Origin: Deltaproteobacteria bacterium
Lineage (GTDB): Bacteria; Desulfobacterota; Binatia; UBA9968
DNA length: 11,181 bases
NCBI GenBank assembly: GCA_016183145.1
Contig: JACPFE010000591.1
Coordinates: 1-11,181 of the forward strand
Direction of reading: 5' to 3'
The notes under the pieces were generated by a model. It made no database searches. It saw only the letters and a list, made by a program, of their open reading frames with translations, and was not told where the DNA came from. A program made the translations under genes and the position numbers. Positions 1 to 6,498 of the stretch are shown here, piece by piece; position 1 is the first letter of the stretch, and each line of letters opens with the position of its first letter.

Positions 1-1338
1 CGGCGGGCCGGCGGCGCGCATCGTTGCGATCTCTTCCGGGCGCAAGAAACAGCGCAGCAGGAATTCGTCATCCGATATTCCGCCGGCACCAACTCGCCCA
101 CGAACCTCTTTCAAGGTGGGCTCGGGCGGCGTCCAGCGCGCTAATTCCCGCGCACGCGGGCGATCGAGTATCTTGGCTTTGACCTCTCGATCCATCGAAG
201 AGAGCTGCTCGTCGCCCCAAAATCCTAGCGCGTATTGAATCACCTCGTCGGTTACTTCGCGGTACCTGTTCCCGAGCATGACATTGATCGCCGCCTGGCT
301 GACGACGAACTGAGAGAACGGCGTGACCATAATCGGATAACCCAAATCCGCCCGCACCTGCACGATCTCGTCCAGGACTTCGTCTAAGCGCTCCTCCATG
401 CGCAATTGCGCGAGCTGATATTTCAAATTCGAGATGACGCCGCCGGGCACCTGGTGCATGAACTGCGCGTGATCGTATTCCAACGGCGCGCCCGCGGGGA
501 ACCCCTCCCGTTTGGCGATGGAAGTTAAGTGCTCTTCGATGGGTTTGACGACGCTCTCATGGATGACCGGGGTATAACCGAGCGCGCGGACGTTGTTGAC
601 GATGTTGCATAGAGACGGGTTGGAAGAGCCGTTGGCCAAAGGCGGGATCGCCGTATGCACCGTCTCGATACCCAGTTTGATCGCTTCCAAATAGCACAGC
701 GGCGCGAGCCCAGTCGTGCAATGAGAGTGCAGCTCAACGGGTATGCCGTCGGCGTTCTTCAGGAACACCGGAATGAGGGTTTGGACGCGCTCGGGTGTTA
801 AAAGCCCGGCGGGATCTTTTAGATATATGCGATTGGGCTTCAGCGCGCGGGCGGCGCGAACCTTTTGGGCAAAATATTCGTCGCTATGCTTGGGCGAGAG
901 CGAATATACGACCGCTAGCACAACTTCGAGTCCCGCGTTCTGAGCCGCGGACAAAAGATAAGGCGCAAGCGACACCATATCATTGGCCGGGTCCATTAGT
1001 TGCAAACGCTTTATCCCGTTTGCCGCCAACCGCTCCACCCATAGTTTCAGCACCGACCGCGGCGTCAATTGGAACGAGGATATGCTGCGCGCCATCATCG
1101 ACGCCAGCGGAGTCTTTGGCGCCTTTTGCGCTACCAAGCGAATTCTTTCCCAGGGATCCTCGCGCAATTCTCTGACGCATTTTTTGAAAATGCTGGTGCT
1201 GATAATTTCCATCCCCACAAAGCCCGCTTGGTCCGCGAGAGCCGCGACCGGGAGGATCATCCTGGTGGTCATTCGCTCCGACCACAGGCTCATGTGGCCG
1301 TCCCTGAACGTCGTATTGACGAAATAGACTTCGCTCAT
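1..1338 (-). CDS. Carboxyltransferase, pyruvate carboxylase subunit B / oxaloacetate decarboxylase alpha family (3' end outside window)
   Basis: The frame is open for 446 codons from an ATG at 1338 to the window edge, so the C-terminus is missing and I cannot say whether a biotinyl domain follows. The N-terminus has NTTFRDGHMSLW, the HMGL-like TIM-barrel signature normally seen as DTTxRDxHQSL. The four metal ligands known from transcarboxylase 5S and pyruvate carboxylase are in place: Asp13, Lys174 (LKDPAG, the carbamylated lysine), His204 and His206 (ELHSH). Their spacing of 161, 30 and 2 residues is nearly that of 5S. VPGGVISNL (297-305) resembles the PGGMxSNL motif of oxaloacetate decarboxylases. 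Known family role: metal-dependent carboxyl transfer between biotin and a keto acid. Two usual pyruvate contacts look changed (Met16, Gln113), so the acceptor may differ. The start has no clear ribosome binding site and lies 9 bp from a transposon-like repeat. The family is firm, the substrate is not. Confidence 0.88.
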   Translation of the reverse strand, partial: MSEVYFVNTTFRDGHMSLWSERMTTRMILPVAALADQAGFVGMEIISTSIFKKCVRELREDPWERIRLVAQKAPKTPLASMMARSISSFQLTPRSVLKLWVERLAANGIKRLQLMDPANDMVSLAPYLLSAAQNAGLEVVLAVVYSLSPKHSDEYFAQKVRAARALKPNRIYLKDPAGLLTPERVQTLIPVFLKNADGIPVELHSHCTTGLAPLCYLEAIKLGIETVHTAIPPLANGSSNPSLCNIVNNVRALGYTPVIHESVVKPIEEHLTSIAKREGFPAGAPLEYDHAQFMHQVPGGVISNLKYQLAQLRMEERLDEVLDEIVQVRADLGYPIMVTPFSQFVVSQAAINVMLGNRYREVTDEVIQYALGFWGDEQLSSMDREVKAKILDRPRARELARWTPPEPTLKEVRGRVGAGGISDDEFLLRCFLRPEEIATMRAAGPP

Positions 1339-1347
1339 GTGTAAAAA

Positions 1348-1593
1348 GGGGACATTCTTCTTTTCTCTTGCCTCACGGCCAATGACCGAGGTAGATGGTT
1401 TTATGCCCCGCACGGCCCGCGCCTCGGTAAAAGATGTCTGCTATCACGTCATCAATCGCGGCAACGCGCAGAGCGAAGTGTTTCATAAAGCCGGCGATTA
1501 TCAAGTCTTTGTAGAATTGATAAGCTTGGCTTGACGGCGAGCCTGAGGCCGAGGGGACGACCGAGAAAAGAAATGGAAATGTAGAATGTCCCC
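1348..1593. mobile_element. Non-autonomous element derived from a RAYT/IS200-like transposon
   Basis: GGGGACATTCT at 1348-1358 and its exact reverse complement AGAATGTCCCC at 1583-1593 bound a 246-bp unit. Inside each end a further similar stretch occurs (TCTTTTCTC on the left, GAGAAAAGA on the right), offset by about 11 bases. The interior holds only the start and the end of a Y1-type transposase gene. I see no convincing target-site duplication. The element fills most of the gap between the globin gene and the carboxyltransferase gene, and its left end lies just upstream of the latter's start codon. It cannot encode its own transposition, so movement would need a full-length relative elsewhere in the genome. 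Confidence 0.72.
1403..1584 (+). pseudogene. RAYT (REP-associated tyrosine transposase) gene with internal deletion
   Basis: The first 43 codons, ATG 1403 to TGA 1532-1534, start MPRTARASVKDVCYHVINRG and continue NAQSEVFHKAGDY. This is the N-terminus of Y1-family, IS200-like transposases, including the HxxxRGN-type lead-in (YHVINRGN). In another frame, from about 1522 to the TAG at 1582-1584, the sequence reads KLGLTASLRPRGRPRK, a C-terminal tail I recognise from the same group. Full proteins are roughly 200-300 residues, so most of the body, including the HUH region and the catalytic tyrosine, is gone and the reading frame shifts at the join near 1517-1527. The stop codon overlaps the right terminal repeat. 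Assignment rests on recognising both ends, without a search. It is surely non-functional. Confidence 0.7.
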
Positions 1594-1636
1594 TGTTCTC
1601 CCCGTGCGCGCAGATGATGTCGGGCATTTCGGCGCT

Positions 1637-2038
1637 CTAGTATCCGGATTTCATGAATTCGATTCCAGGTTGCAGCATGCGCCGCCAGGCAGTCTCGGTT
1701 TCCGCGTCAAACATCGGGTCGAATTCCTTGACGGCCTGCACCAGCCGGTCAAGCCACAGATCATAAAGTTCCGGCGTTATATCCAGCTCCGCTCTGCTGT
1801 GGAGCTTGGCGAGCCGTTCCAAATGAACGATTCGTTCTGATTCACCGCTGGCCAACATCATTATGTATAACGATGTCTTGAGCAGTCTTGCTTGTTTTCG
1901 CAAGTCCGTGCGCTCGAATTTCTTTGCCACCATGTCGGAGGAAGCGAGGAAGAGGGTATAAAAACGGCGCAGAAACTCGGGCCTGCAGGAACACCGTTCA
2001 ATGCTGTCATTGAACAACTCAACGTCCCTCTCGTACAT
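1637..2038 (-). CDS. Single-domain globin-like heme protein
   Basis: The predicted protein has 133 residues and is nearly all helical. It fits the globin pattern: RRFYTLFLASSDMVAKKF (24-41) with Phe41 as the likely CD1 phenylalanine, TDLRKQ (44-49) with Gln49 at the likely distal E7 position, LERLAKLH with His80 as the likely proximal F8 histidine, and a C-terminal helix with Trp118. Known role of the fold: binding heme and through it O2, NO or CO. It is the last gene of a co-directional signalling run, just after the nucleotide cyclase, so a sensing or gas-scavenging role tied to that pathway is a reasonable inference. I chose ATG 2038 because the domain begins there and GGGGGG lies 6 bases upstream. 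A GTG at 2104 would add 22 unlike residues and overlap the cyclase stop as GTGA, so it remains possible. No transmembrane segment is seen. Confidence 0.75.
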   Translation of the reverse strand: MYERDVELFNDSIERCSCRPEFLRRFYTLFLASSDMVAKKFERTDLRKQARLLKTSLYIMMLASGESERIVHLERLAKLHSRAELDITPELYDLWLDRLVQAVKEFDPMFDAETETAWRRMLQPGIEFMKSGY

Positions 2039-2100
2039 CCGGCACCCCCCGATTGTGTCGTGGTCCAACATTGGGCAAGACGGCGGAACTGCCGCCCAAG

Positions 2101-3201
2101 TCACGACTTGAAACCCGTGACGTTGAACACCGGCACCGGCTGCGCGATACCCTTCAGCGTGACTTCACCCTGGGGCTCCGCTTGGGTCGCCTCTTCAATC
2201 CGCGCCAACGTCTTTTGGTTCGTGAGTATCTGTCCGCCTTTCGCATCGCCGCATAACCGCGCGGCGAGGTTGGTCACGCTGCCGATGCACGCGTAATCCC
2301 AACGTCCCTCGAAGCCGATCGCGCCGAGCGTCGCGTAGCCTTGCGCGATGCCGATGGCGAGATCGAGGTCGAAGCCGCGCTTCTTCCACGCCGCGCGCAG
2401 CGGCGCGAATTTCTCCTGCATTGCGAGCGCCATCTTCACCGCGTTCGCCGTCGGATTCTCGAGCTTGATCGGGTCGTTGAAAAAGATCATCAAGCCGTCG
2501 CCGGCGAAGCGCTCGAGCGTGCCCTCGTGGGCCATGATTAGCTGCCCCATCACACGGTGATATTCGCCGAGCACCGCCATGACCTCCTCGGGCTCGGAGC
2601 TGTCGGTGAAGGCGGTGAAGCCGCGCAGGTCGAGGAAAACGACCACCACTTCGCGGCGGTGTGTTTTCAGCAGGTCTTCGCCGCCGCCGCTGACGATCGA
2701 CTCCGCGAGCTGCGGCGAGAAAAAATCCTTCAGCCGGCCCAGGCGGCCGAGTTGCGCGACCTGCTCCTGCACGCGCGCTTCGAGTTTCTTGTTCCAGTCG
2801 CGCACTTCGTCGCGCAGCGCTTTCTTCTCCAGGCTCGCGCCCACCCGCGCGCGCAACAGCGTCGCATCGAAGGGCTTGGGCAGGTAATCCTCGGCGCCGA
2901 GCTCGATGCAGCGCGCCACGCTCTCCACCTCTCCGACCGCCGAGATCATGATCACCGGAAGATGCCGGAGCTCTGCATCGGCCTTCAGGTGCTCGAGCAC
3001 CTGGTAGCCGTTCAGCTCGGGCATCATGATGTCGAGCAGCATCAGGTCGAACTTCTTCGAATGCAGGAGCTCGAGCGCCTGGCGGCCGTCATTGGCGGTT
3101 GTGAGGTTCGTATATCCCTCGCGCGTGAGCCGGCGCGTGAGCGTATAGCGATTGTCCTCGTTGTCATCGACCACAAGCAGCGCGGCTTCAGCCGGGCTCA
3201 T
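2101..3201 (-). CDS. Response regulator with class III adenylate/guanylate cyclase output
   Basis: This 366-residue soluble protein has a receiver at about 6-122: acidic pair Asp12-Asp13, phospho-acceptor Asp57 in LLDIMMPELNG, Ser87, and Lys109 in LPKPF. A charged helix at 124-160 probably forms the coiled coil that transmits the signal. A class III cyclase domain follows at about 184-364, with metal-binding Asp191 (FLDLRGFT) and Asp235 (FAGDGLMIFF) and transition-state residues Asn311 and Arg315 (TNLAAR). Known role: making cAMP or cGMP from ATP or GTP, controlled by phosphorylation. The base-selecting positions look non-standard (Arg231 where Lys is usual, Ala304 where Asp or Thr is usual), so I do not name the nucleotide. 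The start ATG 3201 overlaps the stop of the preceding receiver gene as ATGA. The frame runs open further upstream, but that part is out of frame with the receiver gene and is not coding. Confidence 0.92.
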   Translation of the reverse strand: MSPAEAALLVVDDNEDNRYTLTRRLTREGYTNLTTANDGRQALELLHSKKFDLMLLDIMMPELNGYQVLEHLKADAELRHLPVIMISAVGEVESVARCIELGAEDYLPKPFDATLLRARVGASLEKKALRDEVRDWNKKLEARVQEQVAQLGRLGRLKDFFSPQLAESIVSGGGEDLLKTHRREVVVVFLDLRGFTAFTDSSEPEEVMAVLGEYHRVMGQLIMAHEGTLERFAGDGLMIFFNDPIKLENPTANAVKMALAMQEKFAPLRAAWKKRGFDLDLAIGIAQGYATLGAIGFEGRWDYACIGSVTNLAARLCGDAKGGQILTNQKTLARIEEATQAEPQGEVTLKGIAQPVPVFNVTGFKS

Positions 3202-3572
3202 GATGCCTGCTTCCCCTGCACCAGCGCCTGGATCTTGCCGAGCAGGCGCGGCAGTTCCACCGGCTTGGTATCGAAGTCGTCGCAACCCGCGGCCATGGCT
3301 TTCTCTTTGTCGCCGGTCATCGCATTGGCAGTCAGCGCGATCACCGGAACATGTTTCGTCTGCGGCGCGGCCTTGATCCGGCGTGTCGCCTCCCAGCCGT
3401 CGAGCACCGGCAGGCTCAGATCCATCAGGATCAGGTCGGGCTGCTCGGCGCCCGCCATCGCCACCCCCTGGGCGCCGTCGCGCGCGATCATCACAGTGAA
3501 ACCGGCGCGCTTGAGCCGATTCTCCAGCATGTAGATGTTGTCGTCGTTGTCCTCGACGTAAAGGATCTTCAT
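3198..3572 (-). CDS. Single-domain response regulator (DivK/CheY-type receiver)
   Basis: This 124-residue protein is a receiver and nothing else. It has Glu7-Asp8 of the acidic pocket (YVEDNDDN), phospho-acceptor Asp51 (LILMDLSLPVLDG), Thr81 (ALTANAM) and Lys103 (DTKPV). The order and spacing are canonical and no DNA-binding or enzymatic output follows. Such proteins act by docking on partners or as phosphate shuttles. Its start overlaps the kinase stop by one base (TAATG) and its stop overlaps the cyclase start (ATGA), so the three proteins are probably made by coupled translation in similar amounts. Inference: it relays or buffers phosphate between the hybrid kinase and the cyclase. Confidence 0.93.
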   Translation of the reverse strand: MKILYVEDNDDNIYMLENRLKRAGFTVMIARDGAQGVAMAGAEQPDLILMDLSLPVLDGWEATRRIKAAPQTKHVPVIALTANAMTGDKEKAMAAGCDDFDTKPVELPRLLGKIQALVQGKQAS

Positions 3573-6433
3573 TATGTTTCCTCCACGACCTTCTTGCCGC
3601 GGCCACGCGCGATCGACCCGGGCAGAATACGGCCGATCTCCCGCAGCAGCTCGTCCAGCTCGGAGGCGCCTTTTTGCAGAACGCGCTCCACATCACCGTT
3701 GAGGCGGCTGCGCTCCTCCGCCGTCAGGTCCTTGGCGGTCACCACCAGCACCGGGATGTCCCGCCACTCGGCCCGGCTGCGCATCTCGACGAGGAACTCG
3801 AAGCCGTCCATCTCGGGCATCATGAGGTCGAGCACGATGATGTCGGGACGCGTTTCGGCAAGCCGCGCCAGCGCAATCCGACCGTTCTCGGCCTCGCTGA
3901 CCTGCCAGCCGTCCTTCTCCAGCGTGAGCCGCATCCCGCGCCGCATCATATCGTCGTCATCGACCAGCAGCACCTGGCGGCCGACCGCGCCGCAGATGTT
4001 GCGCAGCACGCCGGAGAGCCGATGGCGATCGACGGGCTTCACTATATAGTCGGTGGCGCCGAGCGAGTAGCCGCGGTTTTTCTCGTCCACGATGGTCATG
4101 AGAATAACGGGAATGTCCGCAAGCTCGGGATCGCCCTTGATCGCGGCGAGCACCGTCCAGCCGTCGAGGTCTGGCATTATCACATCGAGCGTGATCGCGG
4201 CGGGATGTAATTCCCGCGCCATCCGCAGCCCTTCCTGCCCACCGCTTGCCGTCACTACCGAGAAGCCCTCGCGCGCGAGGTAACGCTCCATCACCTCGCG
4301 CACGGTCTGATCGTCGTCTACAACCAGGATCGTTGGGCGTGCCGCGCCCGGCCGAGGGGCCGCGGCATCTCGAAGCGCCGCGGCGGGCTGCGCGACCCCG
4401 ACTTCAGCCGGCAGGCGGATCGTGAAGGTCGAGCCGCGGCCCGGCTCGCTCGCCACCGTGATGTCGCCGCCCATCATCTGGCAGAAGCGCTTGCTAATGG
4501 CAAGACCGAGCCCCGTGCCGCCGTACTTGCGCGTAGTCGAGGCGTCGGCTTGAACGAACTCGTGAAAGAGTTTCCCCATCTGCTCGGGCGTCAAGCCGAT
4601 GCCGGTGTCCGTAACCGCCATCGTCACCCACTCGCGGCCCTGCTCGGTTGCGCGCTTTGCGCCGATCGTCACCGTGCCGCGCTCGGTGAACTTGTTGGCG
4701 TTGCTCGCGAGATTCAGCAACGCCTGCCGAATCCGCGTCTGGTCGGCGCGCATTGTGCCGATATCGGGAGCGCAATTGACCACCACCTCGTTGCCGTTCT
4801 TGGCCGCCATCGTGCCGATGGTCTGCACCACGTCCTCGATCAACGGCGCGATCGCGAAGGACTCGATGTGGATGTCCATCTTGCCGGCTTCGATCTTGGA
4901 GAGATCGAGAATGTCGTTGATCAGCGCGAGCAGGTGCTTGGCAGCGCGCAGCACGCGCTCGAGCGGCTCAAGGTCGTCTTCCCGCTTCAGATCGCGCGCA
5001 TCCTCCTGCAACATCTCGGTCACGCCGATGATCGCGTTCAAGGGCGTGCGCAACTCATGCGACATGTTGGCGAGGAACTGCGACTTCAACTGGGTCGCGA
5101 CCTCGAGCTGTTGGCTCTTGTCCTCGATTTCGCGGAATAGCCGGGCGTTTTGGATCGCCAGAACCGACTGCGTCGCCAACGTCTGGAGCCGATTCACAAC
5201 TTCTGTTGCGAAGTTTCCCGCTTCCCGGCGATAGACGGAAAGTCCGCCCATGACGCGACCCTCACGAAGGAGTGGTATGGCAAGGAGGGATCGATAGCCG
5301 AGTTGTCGGAGCACAGGTCGGACTCGGCTTACACCTACGTCCGGCTCATCCAGAATGTCAGTGACTTGGACCGGCGCGCGGGTGGCGGCGGCCCGGCCGA
5401 CCGTACTCAGCCCAAAGCGTATGGGGTTTGCCTGGAGCGCTTGGACCAACTCTTCTTCCATACGGTCGCTGGCTCTCAGTTGAAATTCTTCCGTGGGTTC
5501 ATCATATTCGTACATCGCTCCCGCGTCGGCGCCGCTCAATTGGACCGCGTGCGAGACGATGCTGGTAAGAACGGTCGGAAGGTCTAGAGTGGAGCTGACC
5601 GCTTGGCCGATCTCGTTCAAGGCGCGCAGCTCATTCAAAGCTTCACTGAGCTTCCGGGTCCGCTCCTCAACTCTCTGTTCGAGAGTTCGGCTGTACTCTT
5701 CCAATTTTTCTTTGCTCTCTCGAAGCTCCCCGACCAATCCCTTGATCGATCCGCGCATCCCGTTCAGGTCCCTCGCCAGGTGTCCTATTTCGTCCCGGCT
5801 GGTCGTATCAATCGAGGCTTCTAGATTTCCACCCGCAATCAAACCCGCCGAATTTTGGAGTTTTAGTAAAGGGCGGGCGATATACCGCCGGCTGATAACG
5901 ATGGAGGTTAGGGAAATGGCCGCAATGATCAGGATCGTCAAGGTGGCGATGCCGAGAATATTTAAGACGATCTCTTTCCTGACATTTTCGCGCGAGACCG
6001 AGAGCTGAATCGTGCCGATATTCTTTCCCTGATAGAATATATCAGAGCTCTTGACCAGAAATTGCGAAGATTGCTGAAAGTAAGGAAAATCCTTCCCCTC
6101 AAATTTTGTGCTGGTTCTCCATGCGATAGCTTGACCCTCCGACAGGATCTTCACAAAAACTAGAGATTCATCCAAGAGCAAAGCCTCGGCGAAATGGCCG
6201 ACGATTTGATTATCCAGGTTCCAGATCGGTACGTTTAAGCTGACCTGCGCGACCTTGACGACATTGTCCAATCCATTTCTTAAGTCGGCGTCAATTCTCC
6301 TTACATTGATTAAGATAGCGACTGCGGCAAAACCGATTAAGAGCAACGTCACCACGCCGACAAGCGCGTAGGTAAAACGCCTGCTGATGCTGGCGCTTTT
6401 AACGGGCCGTTTATGTGCAGAGGCGTCTTCCAC
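3572..6433 (-). CDS. Membrane hybrid sensor histidine kinase: periplasmic sensor-HAMP-GAF-HisKA-HATPase-REC-REC
   Basis: The protein has 953 residues from GTG 6433. Domains in order: membrane helix at about 20-43; periplasmic loop 44-155 with VPIWNLD, a motif of Cache-like kinase sensors; second helix 156-180; HAMP 181-234; coiled coil to 275; GAF about 275-432; HisKA with His459 (SHELRTPLN); HATPase with N-box Asn578, G1 DTGIGL (609-614) and G2 GGTGLGLAIS (638-647); receiver 1 with Asp750, Thr780 and Lys799; receiver 2 with Asp869, Thr899 and Lys921. All catalytic residues are present, so it should autophosphorylate and pass phosphate to its own and the neighbouring receivers. There is no HPt domain. 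The GTG start has a GGGAGG ribosome binding site 9 bases upstream; the in-frame TTG 6439 would leave only 3. The sensor half is AT-richer than the catalytic half, suggesting a composite gene. Confidence 0.93.
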   Translation of the reverse strand: MEDASAHKRPVKSASISRRFTYALVGVVTLLLIGFAAVAILINVRRIDADLRNGLDNVVKVAQVSLNVPIWNLDNQIVGHFAEALLLDESLVFVKILSEGQAIAWRTSTKFEGKDFPYFQQSSQFLVKSSDIFYQGKNIGTIQLSVSRENVRKEIVLNILGIATLTILIIAAISLTSIVISRRYIARPLLKLQNSAGLIAGGNLEASIDTTSRDEIGHLARDLNGMRGSIKGLVGELRESKEKLEEYSRTLEQRVEERTRKLSEALNELRALNEIGQAVSSTLDLPTVLTSIVSHAVQLSGADAGAMYEYDEPTEEFQLRASDRMEEELVQALQANPIRFGLSTVGRAAATRAPVQVTDILDEPDVGVSRVRPVLRQLGYRSLLAIPLLREGRVMGGLSVYRREAGNFATEVVNRLQTLATQSVLAIQNARLFREIEDKSQQLEVATQLKSQFLANMSHELRTPLNAIIGVTEMLQEDARDLKREDDLEPLERVLRAAKHLLALINDILDLSKIEAGKMDIHIESFAIAPLIEDVVQTIGTMAAKNGNEVVVNCAPDIGTMRADQTRIRQALLNLASNANKFTERGTVTIGAKRATEQGREWVTMAVTDTGIGLTPEQMGKLFHEFVQADASTTRKYGGTGLGLAISKRFCQMMGGDITVASEPGRGSTFTIRLPAEVGVAQPAAALRDAAAPRPGAARPTILVVDDDQTVREVMERYLAREGFSVVTASGGQEGLRMARELHPAAITLDVIMPDLDGWTVLAAIKGDPELADIPVILMTIVDEKNRGYSLGATDYIVKPVDRHRLSGVLRNICGAVGRQVLLVDDDDMMRRGMRLTLEKDGWQVSEAENGRIALARLAETRPDIIVLDLMMPEMDGFEFLVEMRSRAEWRDIPVLVVTAKDLTAEERSRLNGDVERVLQKGASELDELLREIGRILPGSIARGRGKKVVEET

Positions 6434-6442
6434 GGGCAAAAA

Positions 6443-6448
6443 CCTCCC
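6443..6448 (-). promoter_or_regulatory. Ribosome binding site of the hybrid kinase gene
   Basis: Read on the minus strand this is GGGAGG, a strong anti-16S match. It lies 9 bases before GTG 6433 and only 3 before TTG 6439, which favours the GTG start. It sits in the 65-base gap after the solute-binding protein gene, so the kinase can be translated independently of that gene on a shared transcript. Confidence 0.65.
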
Positions 6449-6498
6449 GATGCGGGCGGGTCAAGGGAGAGTCACTGTTGCGAGCCGTCTTACTCTTA

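Noticed and set aside
2557..3534. Plus-strand open frame of 325 codons
   Set aside because: It lies antisense to the cyclase and receiver genes, whose motifs are unmistakable. Its composition is what a GC-rich complement produces.
3202..3696. Upstream extension of the cyclase frame giving a 531-residue protein
   Set aside because: This part overlaps the free receiver and the kinase end in another frame, reads as arginine- and alanine-rich sequence without domains, and the receiver of the cyclase protein starts properly at ATG 3201.
3351..4210. Two overlapping plus-strand open frames of 232 and 178 codons
   Set aside because: Both are antisense to the kinase receivers, and one is a serine/arginine-rich low-complexity translation with no domain.
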